A stretch of DNA of 9,915 bases, from NCBI GenBank assembly GCA_013214885.1, contig JABSRS010000099.1:1-9915 (forward strand), written 5' to 3'. This document shows positions 1-7,987 of this stretch, piece by piece. Made by a program: the position numbers and the translations under genes. Position 1 is the stretch's first letter. Every line of letters starts with the position of its first letter. The notes under the pieces are model-generated. The model saw only the letters and a list, made by a program, of their open reading frames with translations. It searched no databases and was not told the DNA's origin. The stretch is from Gammaproteobacteria bacterium. Its GTDB lineage: Bacteria > Pseudomonadota > Gammaproteobacteria > Enterobacterales > Psychrobiaceae.

Positions 1-360
1 ACGCTTAAACCGTCATTTGGCAACGATAGCTGGTTAGCCGACTTGTATTACAGCCATCTTAGTGTCTATCGCAACTGGGATATTTATACTGGCGCGGGGC
101 TGCCCTATTATTCTCGTGATGTGGTGAATTATTACGCTGGCGTGACACCTGCGGAATCATCTAAGCAATATCCTGTTTATCAAGCGGATGACGGTTTTAA
201 GGCTGAGGCTCAAGTCTTTGGGCTCTATCCTTTATCGAAAAATTGGACACTTACTCTTGGAGTCACTCACAGTTATTATTCATCGAGTTTTAGCGCAAGT
301 CCGGTCGGTTTACGCCAAGATATAACCCAATTTAAATTCGGCGTGCGTTATGTTTTATAG
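1..360 (+). CDS. MipA/OmpV family outer-membrane protein, C-terminal part (5' end outside window)
   Basis: The reading frame is open from base 1 to the TAG at 358-360, giving the last 119 residues of a protein that begins upstream; the TTG at 43 is internal and not a start. The segment carries the MipA/OmpV pattern: a YYAGVTPAES stretch followed by a YPVYQADDGF stretch, then alternating hydrophobic and polar strands rich in Tyr, and a C-terminus of the form FGVRYVL, as expected for an outer-membrane beta-barrel whose last strand ends in an aromatic/hydrophobic signal. Family members are OmpV-like porins or MltA-interacting scaffolds; which role applies here cannot be read from the fragment. 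The end overlaps the start of the next gene by 11 bases, so the two are probably co-transcribed and translationally coupled. The family call is by recalled motif, without a profile search. Confidence 0.85.
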   Translation, partial: TLKPSFGNDSWLADLYYSHLSVYRNWDIYTGAGLPYYSRDVVNYYAGVTPAESSKQYPVYQADDGFKAEAQVFGLYPLSKNWTLTLGVTHSYYSSSFSASPVGLRQDITQFKFGVRYVL

Positions 361-763
361 CCGTAGCTTGATACTCGCCATGACCTTGTTGAGCGCCTCA
401 TTGAGCCATGCCCAGGTTGTTGAAACCGAGACTAAACCAGTGCAGTTGGTTGAACAATTTAGTGCCTTGCCTGCAACCTGCATCACGTTGCGCCAGGGCC
501 GAAAATGCTTTACGACCATCACGATTAGTTTAACGCTAACCAAGGTGGGTGATTATTGCATCTACCGGCAAGGTTTCATTAAACCGATGCGTTGTTGGTA
601 CAGTGCAGCGCCTAAGATCCATCGTTTTGCCTTTGAATCGGCCGAGAAAACGGTTTACACCCTAAAGAATGAACAATCACAACAAGTTGTTGCAGAAACA
701 GCGGTGGAAGTCAGCTGGGTTCATAAAATGACATCACGCAAGCGTCGCTGGCGGATCTTCTAA
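350..763 (+). CDS. Secreted DUF3019 family protein
   Basis: This 137-residue protein starts with a clear Sec signal peptide: positive Arg5, hydrophobic core at about residues 7-18, and a likely signal peptidase I site after Ala21 (SHA then QV). The mature part has four cysteines (C44, C53, C70, C82), which could form two disulfides in the periplasm, a Cys-Trp pair at 82-83, and a basic C-terminus ending RRWRIF. Size, cysteine layout and the neighbourhood of a MipA/OmpV gene and a two-component system fit the DUF3019 family as I recall it from Shewanella and Vibrio; its function is unknown. The ATG lies inside the end of the upstream porin gene, and the response regulator starts 15 bases after the stop, so it is in the middle of a likely operon. 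A periplasmic accessory or signal-sensing role for the kinase is an inference from position only. Confidence 0.8.
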   Translation: MFYSRSLILAMTLLSASLSHAQVVETETKPVQLVEQFSALPATCITLRQGRKCFTTITISLTLTKVGDYCIYRQGFIKPMRCWYSAAPKIHRFAFESAEKTVYTLKNEQSQQVVAETAVEVSWVHKMTSRKRRWRIF

Positions 764-778
764 GCACAGGTAATTAAT

Positions 779-1498
779 ATGACTAATCAAGAGCGAATCT
801 TACTGGTTGAAGACGACATCATCCTAGCCAATTGGATTGTTGAATATTTGGTAGAGCAGGACTATTGCGTACAGCACGTGGTACGCGGTGATGAGGTAAT
901 GGCAATGTTTAGCCAATTTTGCCCCGACATTGTATTACTCGACGTGATGCTCCCCGGCATTAGCGGCATCGAAGTTTGCCGTCAGCTCAGAGAGCATTCC
1001 GTGGTGCCCATTATCATGTTAACCGCGCGCGCCGATGAATACGACGAAGTCATCGGCCTAGAGGCTGGGGCAAACGATTATGTGATTAAACCAGTGCGCC
1101 CCCGCGCTCTGCTGGCGCGGATAAAAAACTTGGTCCAAAGTGCCCCTGCAACGGCGCAGCCAACCTCCAAGCTAGATTTTGGTCAATTAAGCATCGACCA
1201 GCAGGCAAAGCGGGTTATTTATCAAGACCAAGAGATTGATTTGTCGACTAATTTGTTCGCTTTTCTGTGGTTCTTGGCCAGTCATGCTGGTCAGGTTATC
1301 GATCGTGAAAGTGTATTTCAGGCGCTAAAGGGCCGTGAATACGATGGGCTCGATCGCCGTTTCGATGTCATGTTATCCACTCTGCGTAAGCTGTTTAATG
1401 ACGATCCGCAAAGCCCCAAGAAGTTTAAAACGATCTGGGGTAAGGGCTATCTATTTGTTGCCGATGCCTGGCAAGCCACACCACAGCAAGAGCCTTAA
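779..1498 (+). CDS. OmpR/PhoB-type response regulator, RstA-like
   Basis: A cytoplasmic two-component response regulator of 239 residues. The receiver domain (about 5-120) has the acidic pocket E11/D12/D13, the phosphate-accepting D55 at the end of IVLLD followed by VMLPG, the switch T82 in LTARA, and K104 in the VIKP motif. After a linker rich in Pro, Ala and Gln (about 121-130) comes a winged-helix DNA-binding domain (about 132-230) ending in the usual IWGKGYLFV strand. The receiver resembles E. coli RstA more than PhoB, and the partner kinase is RstB-like. An AGG at 768-770 is spaced as a ribosome site for ATG 779. The kinase gene starts 5 bases after the stop. All residues needed for phosphorylation are present, so it should be functional; target genes are unknown, with the upstream envelope genes as natural candidates. 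Confidence 0.95.
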   Translation: MTNQERILLVEDDIILANWIVEYLVEQDYCVQHVVRGDEVMAMFSQFCPDIVLLDVMLPGISGIEVCRQLREHSVVPIIMLTARADEYDEVIGLEAGANDYVIKPVRPRALLARIKNLVQSAPATAQPTSKLDFGQLSIDQQAKRVIYQDQEIDLSTNLFAFLWFLASHAGQVIDRESVFQALKGREYDGLDRRFDVMLSTLRKLFNDDPQSPKKFKTIWGKGYLFVADAWQATPQQEP

Positions 1499-1503
1499 TC
1501 ATC

Positions 1504-2799
1504 ATGCGTCGACTCTATCTCAGCGCAATTTTTGCGGTATTAGGTGCTATTTTTGCCATCGGCTGGGGCCTCGACTTACTGGTCGACGACCAAGATCAGG
1601 GCAATGCCGGCGATAGCACCGCTACCTACCAGCGCATCATCGATGGTGCGGCCAATCAATTAGCTAACGTATCAGCGCCAAACATCGAACAACAAACACT
1701 AGTCATTGGTGGTTATTTTTCGCTTAACTTACAGTTAAAGCGCAGTAATAGTGTGGCCCTGCCTCCCTCATTGCGCCAGCAATTATTGCAACCAGGTGGT
1801 TTGTTGCTGGCCTCGCAAGATGGCTCATACCTATTAAAACATATCGCTAATCATCCACAATATCTACTGCAACTGCAATTACCGCTCAGTGAAAATCCCA
1901 ATCACGATAGCGACTTACTGCTAACGATACTGCTCTACCTTGGGGTCTGCATCATTATTATTCTATGGTCGCTGCCACTGACACGGCGGCTATACCTACT
2001 CAATAATACCGCCGCTAAATTTGGCGCGGGGGAATTTAGCGTGCGTCTGCCTGAGAGCCGCTTCTCCTATATTCATTTGCTCGAGCGCAGCTTTAACCGT
2101 ATGGCGATGCAAATTGAGAACCTACTCGCCGATAATAAAATATTGGCCCGTAGTTTATCCCATGACATTCGCACGCCTATCGCCTGCCTGCGCTTTGGCA
2201 TTGAAGCCGCTTTGGACACTGATAGCCTCGATAAGAAAAACGTCTACCTCAACCGCATGGACAGCGAAATAACTCGGATGGAGCAAATGACCAGCGCCTT
2301 TCTTGAATATGCGGGACTTGAGCGTCAGGTCGGTTCACTAAAGTTACAACAAGTAGAGCTCAACCAATGGTTAGTGCTGGTGTGTGACGAACTGAGCCAA
2401 TTCGCCGAAAAACAAGACGTAGTACTGCAATTAATCCCAAACCAGCATAACATTTCATGTGCACTGGATGGTCAATGGTTTCACCGCGCGATCCAAAACC
2501 TGCTAGTAAACGCGATTGATTTTGCCACGGCTAAGGTGATGATAACTCTAGAAAGACAGCATGAAAATATTATCATTAGCATTATCGATGATGGGCCTGG
2601 GATCGCGCCAGAGGATCTTGCCAGCATCTTTGAGCCCTTTGTTCGACTCGGTACTAAACGCACCCGCGAGCAAGGCCACTTTGGCTTGGGATTAGCCATC
2701 ACCAGTAAGGTCATGAGCTGGCATGGCGGTACCATTATCGCGAGCAATAATAGCGAGATGGCCGGTGCCTGTTTTACCCTGACCTTGCCGCTTAAATAA
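1504..2799 (+). CDS. Sensor histidine kinase, RstB-like
   Basis: A 431-residue inner-membrane histidine kinase. It has a first membrane segment at about 5-26, a periplasmic sensing region of roughly 110 residues (27-137) without recognisable motif or cysteine, a second membrane segment at about 138-157, and a HAMP linker (about 158-211). The H-box SHDIRTP contains the phospho-accepting H220. The ATPase domain shows the N-box (NLLVNAIDFA, N336), the G1 box DDGPGIAPED (D362-G366), an F box FEPFVRLG, and the G2 box GHFGLGLAI (G394, G396). The FEPFVRL and GLGLAI surroundings and the short sensor region resemble RstB of enterobacteria. It lies 5 bases downstream of its cognate regulator, the usual order for such pairs. 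It should autophosphorylate on H220 and pass phosphate to D55 of the regulator; the signal is not known. No hairpin terminator is seen after the stop. Confidence 0.95.
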   Translation: MRRLYLSAIFAVLGAIFAIGWGLDLLVDDQDQGNAGDSTATYQRIIDGAANQLANVSAPNIEQQTLVIGGYFSLNLQLKRSNSVALPPSLRQQLLQPGGLLLASQDGSYLLKHIANHPQYLLQLQLPLSENPNHDSDLLLTILLYLGVCIIIILWSLPLTRRLYLLNNTAAKFGAGEFSVRLPESRFSYIHLLERSFNRMAMQIENLLADNKILARSLSHDIRTPIACLRFGIEAALDTDSLDKKNVYLNRMDSEITRMEQMTSAFLEYAGLERQVGSLKLQQVELNQWLVLVCDELSQFAEKQDVVLQLIPNQHNISCALDGQWFHRAIQNLLVNAIDFATAKVMITLERQHENIIISIIDDGPGIAPEDLASIFEPFVRLGTKRTREQGHFGLGLAITSKVMSWHGGTIIASNNSEMAGACFTLTLPLK

Positions 2800-2877
2800 T
2801 TAAGTACCACTGGTCATTCTGCATTGTCACTTTATCTAAATTCGCAGAGTTCTGGCGATTATCCACATTTTAAACCA

Positions 2878-2905
2878 TTGACTCTCTATTTTAAACGGTT
2901 AGAGT
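2878..2905 (+). promoter_or_regulatory. Candidate sigma70 promoter of the efflux operon
   Basis: TTGACT at 2878-2883 (5 of 6 to the -35 consensus) is followed after 16 bases by TAGAGT at 2900-2905 (4 of 6 to the -10). The expected start of transcription is near 2912, which falls inside the inverted repeat at 2911-2931. Found by eye; position relative to the operator and the TetR gene makes it plausible, but the -10 is weak. Confidence 0.45.
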
Positions 2906-2910
2906 AACGT

Positions 2911-2931
2911 CATTCGAATGATGTTCGAATG
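2911..2931. promoter_or_regulatory. Inverted repeat, candidate operator for the adjacent TetR regulator
   Basis: A perfect 8-base inverted repeat, CATTCGAA (2911-2918) and TTCGAATG (2924-2931), is separated by five bases; the outer pair G2909/C2933 also matches. The left arm is itself part of the palindrome CATTCGAATG. TetR-family dimers typically bind such near-symmetric sites of about 20 bp close to their own promoters. It lies 29 bases before the TetR start codon and overlaps the predicted transcription start, an arrangement that fits autorepression of the tetR-adaptor-pump operon. A further ATGTCATTC lies just downstream (2929-2937). The binding role is inferred. Confidence 0.6.
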
Positions 2932-2960
2932 TCATTCAGGTTAAATGTGGAGAGAGAACA

Positions 2961-3686
2961 ATGGTACCAGCAGCCAAATATAGCTTGCAAGAGCAAGAGA
3001 ATATGATCCTAGACGCCGCGGCACAATGCATCGAGCTGACGTCACTATTAGACTTTACAATGTCGGCTATCGCTAAGACAGCAGGCATGTCTATGGGCTC
3101 TATTTATAAACATGTGCAATGCAAAGAAGATATTATTTTTGCGCTAGCAATCCGCGTTTACCGTCATCAATGCAGCGTGTTCGAGCAGGTTTTAGCATTG
3201 CCACTATCCACTCCTGAGCGCCTGATTGGCATCACGTTGTTAAACCCTCTGAAAACTCAGGTTTATTCTTTTGATATCCACTTAGACGCTTTTGTTACCA
3301 ATGAGCTGGTGGTTAAGCGCACCTCTTCATTGTGGCGAGAGCGGATGATGGATGCGCATAAAAATTGTGAAACACTCTTTTATCGCTGCATGAGCGACGC
3401 AGCACATTCGGGCGAGTTATCCAGTGAGGGCGATATTGAACAGTTGATCGAAGAAATTAATCTTGCTGGGTGGGCGCTAACAGTTGGTTATCAGAATGTG
3501 AGTCGTTTGGTGCAAATTCGAGAGATAGCCAAAGGCGAAGCAAAATTATATGAACCTGTGGCGTGTGATGCCGCCATTGTTCGAATATTTACCCGTTTGT
3601 TTAATTCCTATCAATGGCAAAAGCCACTTGATAGTGCTGGCATCAAACACGCCGATCAATTGTTAATCCAACACAACTTACGTTAA
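2961..3686 (+). CDS. TetR/AcrR family transcriptional regulator
   Basis: A 241-residue cytoplasmic repressor-type protein, somewhat longer than the usual 190-220. The N-terminal DNA-binding domain has the TetR pattern: a first helix (about 10-25, ILDAAAQCIE), then the helix-turn-helix at about 33-52 (TMSAIAKTAGMSMGSIYKHV), followed by the KEDIIFAL helix. The C-terminal ligand-binding half (about 75-241) is helical and diverged, so the inducer cannot be predicted. The start ATG has a good ribosome site, GGAGAG at 2949-2954. It is followed after 20 bases by an RND adaptor and pump, so it is most likely their local regulator, sensing a pump substrate and acting at the inverted repeat just upstream. 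Unlike the divergent acrR-acrAB layout, here the regulator is the first gene of the operon and would repress itself as well. Confidence 0.92.
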   Translation: MVPAAKYSLQEQENMILDAAAQCIELTSLLDFTMSAIAKTAGMSMGSIYKHVQCKEDIIFALAIRVYRHQCSVFEQVLALPLSTPERLIGITLLNPLKTQVYSFDIHLDAFVTNELVVKRTSSLWRERMMDAHKNCETLFYRCMSDAAHSGELSSEGDIEQLIEEINLAGWALTVGYQNVSRLVQIREIAKGEAKLYEPVACDAAIVRIFTRLFNSYQWQKPLDSAGIKHADQLLIQHNLR

Positions 3687-3706
3687 ACAACATTAGGGAA
3701 ATTATT

Positions 3707-4828
3707 ATGAGTATTCGTCGCTGGGCCACCGCAGTTTCTATTGTTGTGATTACCATAGGCAGTTTGGCCTATATCAAAGTTGGACAAGTGCAAGCCGCTA
3801 TTGCGTTTGGTGAGTCTTTTCCCGAACCATCAGCCACGGTTGAAACCTTGATAACCCAATCGTCAATTTATCAACCGACTTATCAAGTGACAGGGCAGGT
3901 GAGAGCGATTAAGGCAGTGACCTTGCATAATCAATTATCAGGGACCATTGAGCAGGTAAATTACAGCGCTGGTGGTCAGGTGGTGCAAGGGCAGTTATTA
4001 ATTGCCCTTAATACCAGTGAAGAGCAAGCGCAACTGCAAGCGGCTAACGCTTCTTTTAAGTTGGCTAAAGCGACCTTAGAGCGTAATAAAAAATTACTGG
4101 TGGGCAATAAAGTAAGCCAGCAACTGGTAGATTCTGCGTTGGCAGATTATCAAGTTGGCCTAGCCAACATCGCTAATATACAAAGCGTGATTGACAAGAA
4201 ACAAGTGCTGGCGCCATTTAGTGGCACCATAGGACTAGAGACTTTTGAGGTTGGTCAGTTTCTTAACGCCAGTGCTAACCTAACCACACTGGTCGATGAT
4301 AACAAAGACATGTGGCTTGATTTTAAATTGCCGCAAACCATGGCTAAATTATCACTCGATAGCCAGATTACGCTAACAAAAATCAGTCAAGCGGCTCAAC
4401 CACAACACCTGTCAGCATTTGTCATCGCTAAACATAGTCAAATGGATGCTGCGTCACGACACCTTTCATATCGCGCGCAGATCAATAACAGCCGTGATTT
4501 GTTATCGCACAATGAGCTAGTCAAAATTGCGATCCCTAAAAAATCACAGCAAGTGGTTATCGTGCCAAACTCTGCCGTCGTTAGAGGTCCGTTTGGTAGT
4601 TATGTATTTGAACTAATTAAAGATGATAACGGTCAATATCGTGCGAACAAACGTGCGGTAATTCTTGGTCAACGTGACGGTGACAATCATATAGTGCGTC
4701 AGGGACTAGAGCAGGGCATGTTAATTGCCACCATAGGCGCATTCAAACTAACGCCGCAGTTATTGGTTTATGCTAAAAACACCGCTGATTCTACCAATGT
4801 CGCCACGCCTGTTGCGGGGATCAAATAA
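3707..4828 (+). CDS. RND efflux periplasmic adaptor (HlyD/AcrA-type membrane fusion protein)
   Basis: A 373-residue membrane fusion protein linking the inner-membrane pump to an outer-membrane channel. An N-terminal hydrophobic segment (about 7-25) acts as an uncleaved anchor or signal; no lipobox cysteine is seen, so it is unlikely to be a lipoprotein. The first half of the lipoyl-like domain is at about 58-93 (ending GQVVQGQLLIALNT), then an alpha-helical hairpin at about 98-160 with many Ala, Gln and Leu, the second lipoyl half at about 166-200 (VLAPFSGTIG and VGQFLN are typical), a beta-barrel domain at about 200-275, and a membrane-proximal domain to about 355 including IVPNSAVVRG. An AGGGA sits before the ATG. 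The TAA overlaps the ATG of the pump gene by one base (TAATG), implying coupled translation at matched levels. Confidence 0.93.
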   Translation: MSIRRWATAVSIVVITIGSLAYIKVGQVQAAIAFGESFPEPSATVETLITQSSIYQPTYQVTGQVRAIKAVTLHNQLSGTIEQVNYSAGGQVVQGQLLIALNTSEEQAQLQAANASFKLAKATLERNKKLLVGNKVSQQLVDSALADYQVGLANIANIQSVIDKKQVLAPFSGTIGLETFEVGQFLNASANLTTLVDDNKDMWLDFKLPQTMAKLSLDSQITLTKISQAAQPQHLSAFVIAKHSQMDAASRHLSYRAQINNSRDLLSHNELVKIAIPKKSQQVVIVPNSAVVRGPFGSYVFELIKDDNGQYRANKRAVILGQRDGDNHIVRQGLEQGMLIATIGAFKLTPQLLVYAKNTADSTNVATPVAGIK

Positions 4829-7800
4829 TGAGTGAATCAGTCGACCATAAAAAATCGATCATGGATATTTTTGTCAAAAAACCATTGCTCGCGATTGTTT
4901 TATCGTTATTGATTATCATCGCTGGCGTGTATTCGTCAGACAGTATTTCGGTCCAGCAATTTCCAAAAATTGAAAGTACCTCCTTGGTGATTAACACAGT
5001 TTACACCGGCGCAGCAGCCGAGGTTGTTAAAGGCTATATCACCGAACCTATTGAGCGTGTTGCCTCTACCGTGCCTGGCGTTGATTATGTTGACTCTATC
5101 ACTATCGCTGGCAGCAGCAAGGTAACAGCATGGCTTGATCTAAATTATGACTCAACCGCTGCGTTGAGCGAGCTTACCGCGCAGCTTAGCCAAATAAAGT
5201 TTGAGCTGCCACAAGGCGCGCAAGATCCTGCCATCTCGGTGGTGCGTGCCGACAGAGCAAACGCGTTATTCTATCTAAACATTGAATCGGGTGATTTAGC
5301 GCGCAGTAAAATTACCGATTATTTCACCCGTAATATCATTCCAGTATTAAGCGATATTGACGGCGTCCAAAAAGTTACCCTTGAGGGCGATCGCAACCCT
5401 GCGATGCGTATCTGGATTGATTCAGACAAACTAGCGGCGTTTAACATCAGTGCTAATCAAGTACTGGCTGCGCTTCGAGACAACAATACCATTGCCACGC
5501 TTGGCTACAGTAAAAATAATCGACAACGCATCGACTTAATGGCCAATACCTTGCTCAGCAGCGTTGCTGAATTTGAAAATATGGTGATAGTGAGCATCGA
5601 TGGCGCGCAAATAACCTTGGGCGATGTTGCCACTATCGAAGTTGGCGAAGAAGAGGGGCGTGTTGATGCACGCCTCGATCACGATCAAACAACCTTTATT
5701 GCGGTATGGCCGCTGCCTGGCGCCAATGAAATAACGATTGGTGATGAGCTTTATCAAAGAATAGATCAGTTAAATAAGCAGCTGCCAGAAAATATCCGCA
5801 TCGCGATTGGTTATGACGGCACCTTGTATATGCGAGATGCGATTAAAGAGATATTTACCACCTTGCTTGAAACCGTCTTTTTGGTTGGCATTGTCGTGGT
5901 CTTAATGATGGGCTCATTCAGAAGTGCTTTGGTGCCGTTAATTACCATTCCAATCTCAATTTTTGGCGCGATTGGGGTGATGTCGTTAATGGGATTTTCG
6001 CTTAATCTATTAACCATTTTAGCCATTGTTTTATCGGTTGGTTTGGTGGTCGATGACGCCATCGTGGTGGTAGAAAATGTGGCGCGCCATATGCGAGAAG
6101 GCAAAGGGCGTTTTGAAGCAGCATTAATTAGTTCACGCCAATTATTGGTACCTGTAATAGCGATGACCTTAACCTTAGCCGCGGTATACGCGCCAATCGG
6201 ATTTTTGTCTGGCCTAACAGGTTTTTTGTTTAGAGAATTCGCCTTTACCTTAGCGGTCGCGGTACTTATTTCAGGCGTTGTGGCAGTTACCTTATCACCA
6301 ATTATGAGTGCGTATGTCTCTCCGCAAGGCGGACGTGAAGGAAAATTCACTAAACTTATTAATGGTTATTTTGAGCGTTTACAACGCCAATATATTAGCG
6401 CATTAGATGTATTATTTGCCTGCCGCGCACAAGTGATGTTTTGCGCTGTGGTATTTACGTTACTGACAGTGCCATTTTATTTATTGTCTTCGCACGAACT
6501 TGCGCCAGTGGAAGATCAAGGTGAAATCAATGTCGTGGTGACTGCTGCCCCTGAGTCGTCGTTAGCCTATACAACTAATCAAATGTATCAAGTAAGTGAC
6601 GTGATGAACGGCGTCGATGGCGGTAAATATACCTGGCAAATTGTCACTAAAAATGCCGGTTTTGGCGGCGTATCACTAGAGCCGCTAGCGCAGCGAGCAA
6701 ACTCGGTGCATGACATGATTGGGCCGTTATTTGGGCAACTTGGTGGCGTTAGTTCACTAAACTTATTGCCAATTTTACCCGCTTCTTTACCGACGGCCGG
6801 TCAATTCGATATCGAAGTGGTGGTTCGCGCCAACGACAGTTACGAAAACATGCTGGGCTATGCGCAGAAAATTATTGGCAAAGCGTATCAAACAGGCAGC
6901 TTTATGTTTGTTGATACCGACTTAAAAATTGATTTGGCGCAGAGTCAATTAGTGATGGATAAAACGATCATTGCCGATCTTGGGTTAACGGTTGCTGCGG
7001 TTAATGATCAGCTTAGTGTTTTGTTATCGAATAATTTTGTTAATCAATACAATGATAACGGCAAGGCCTATCGCGTGATCCCCGTGGTAGATGCGAGCAA
7101 ACGCTTTAATCCAGAACTGATTTTAGATCTTAAGGTGACCACGCCATCGGGCGAGACGGTTAGCGTATCGAGCTTTGCTCATATTAAGTCTGTTGTTGGG
7201 CCACGGTTGTTAGGGTCATTTAATCAGCAAAAGTCGTTTAGAATATTCGGCGGCGTATTACCTCATATCACCAAAGAGCAGGCGTTATCACAAATAGAAG
7301 ATGCGGCGGCGCAGTTATTGCCCGCTGGTTATTCAATTGATTACGCCGGTGAGTCACGGGAAATGCGCAAAGAAGGCAATACCATGCTAACTGTATTGCT
7401 GGTATCGCTTATCGTGGTTTATTTTGTACTGGCGATTCAATTTAATAGCTTTAGAGACCCGCTAGTCGTATTGCTTGGTTGCGCGCCATTAGCGCTGTCA
7501 GGGGCATTAATGTTGGCATTTTTAGGCTTCACCTCGGTTAATTTATATGCGCAAATTGGCTTGATAACGCTGGTGGGTTTAATCACTAAAAATGGTATTT
7601 TGATTGTCGAATTTGCTAATCAAATGCAGCACCTGGGCATGGATAAACTGAGTGCGGTGAAAGAGGCAGCTAGCACCAGATTACGTCCGATATTAATGAC
7701 TACCGCCGCAACAGTGTTAGGGCACTTTCCGCTAGTTTTGGTTACTGGTGCTGGCGCAGAGGCGCGAAACTCCATTGGCATCATCTTAGTAGCGGGTATG

Positions 7801-7941
7801 ATGATTGGCACTATATTTACCTTAATCGTACTGCCAATTTTATATCAATGGTTGGCAAGTGATCATCAATCTCAAGAAAAGATCCAAGTCGTTGAACAAG
7901 CGCTTGGCGAACAATTGCCAGAGTCATCGATGATGACATAA
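4828..7941 (+). CDS. RND multidrug efflux pump, inner-membrane transporter (AcrB/MexF type)
   Basis: A 1037-residue proton-driven transporter, full length for the HAE1-type RND family. Membrane segment 1 is at about 19-37 after the FVKKP entry motif. A large periplasmic porter loop follows (YTGAAAEVVKGYITEPIE near 58), then segments 2-6, a second periplasmic loop, and the last membrane block. The proton-relay residues are present: D409 and D410 in segment 4 (GLVVDDAIVVVEN) and K921 in segment 10 (GLITKNGILIVEF), matching D407, D408 and K940 of AcrB. FNSFRDPL before segment 8-9 is also typical. A GGGGA about 8 bases upstream supports the start at 4828 over the internal ATG at 4861. No outer-membrane factor gene follows, so TolC from another locus is the probable partner. 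Substrates cannot be inferred; the heavy-metal subfamily signature is not seen. Confidence 0.96.
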   Translation: MSESVDHKKSIMDIFVKKPLLAIVLSLLIIIAGVYSSDSISVQQFPKIESTSLVINTVYTGAAAEVVKGYITEPIERVASTVPGVDYVDSITIAGSSKVTAWLDLNYDSTAALSELTAQLSQIKFELPQGAQDPAISVVRADRANALFYLNIESGDLARSKITDYFTRNIIPVLSDIDGVQKVTLEGDRNPAMRIWIDSDKLAAFNISANQVLAALRDNNTIATLGYSKNNRQRIDLMANTLLSSVAEFENMVIVSIDGAQITLGDVATIEVGEEEGRVDARLDHDQTTFIAVWPLPGANEITIGDELYQRIDQLNKQLPENIRIAIGYDGTLYMRDAIKEIFTTLLETVFLVGIVVVLMMGSFRSALVPLITIPISIFGAIGVMSLMGFSLNLLTILAIVLSVGLVVDDAIVVVENVARHMREGKGRFEAALISSRQLLVPVIAMTLTLAAVYAPIGFLSGLTGFLFREFAFTLAVAVLISGVVAVTLSPIMSAYVSPQGGREGKFTKLINGYFERLQRQYISALDVLFACRAQVMFCAVVFTLLTVPFYLLSSHELAPVEDQGEINVVVTAAPESSLAYTTNQMYQVSDVMNGVDGGKYTWQIVTKNAGFGGVSLEPLAQRANSVHDMIGPLFGQLGGVSSLNLLPILPASLPTAGQFDIEVVVRANDSYENMLGYAQKIIGKAYQTGSFMFVDTDLKIDLAQSQLVMDKTIIADLGLTVAAVNDQLSVLLSNNFVNQYNDNGKAYRVIPVVDASKRFNPELILDLKVTTPSGETVSVSSFAHIKSVVGPRLLGSFNQQKSFRIFGGVLPHITKEQALSQIEDAAAQLLPAGYSIDYAGESREMRKEGNTMLTVLLVSLIVVYFVLAIQFNSFRDPLVVLLGCAPLALSGALMLAFLGFTSVNLYAQIGLITLVGLITKNGILIVEFANQMQHLGMDKLSAVKEAASTRLRPILMTTAATVLGHFPLVLVTGAGAEARNSIGIILVAGMMIGTIFTLIVLPILYQWLASDHQSQEKIQVVEQALGEQLPESSMMT

Positions 7942-7944
7942 GAA

Positions 7945-7972
7945 AAGCCCCTGCCAGTGATGGCAGGGGCTT
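7945..7972. terminator. Hairpin terminator, possibly bidirectional
   Basis: A perfect 11-bp stem, AAGCCCCTGCC (7945-7955) and GGCAGGGGCTT (7962-7972), encloses a six-base loop AGTGAT. It begins four bases after the RND stop. The + strand has only TT and then GAAATT after the stem, while on the - strand the stem is followed by TTTTCT, so the T tract is better for - strand transcription. The stem is strong enough to end the efflux operon. Confidence 0.85.
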
Positions 7973-7987
7973 GAAATTAACGACTAA

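Noticed and set aside
1335..1616. 93-codon + strand ORF spanning the regulator-kinase junction
   Set aside because: It lies in another frame across two genes with complete catalytic motifs on both sides.
2481..2810. Minus-strand ORF over the kinase ATPase domain
   Set aside because: It overlaps the conserved N, G1 and G2 boxes of the kinase; no ribosome site or recognisable domain.
4861..4863. Alternative start of the RND pump at the internal ATG
   Set aside because: It would give the more usual short N-terminus, but no ribosome site precedes it, while the start at 4828 has GGGGA upstream and overlaps the adaptor stop.
5811..6350. 179-codon minus-strand ORF inside the RND pump gene
   Set aside because: It is antisense to a full-length, motif-rich RND protein and its translation shows low-complexity Thr/Lys/Ile composition typical of an antisense shadow.
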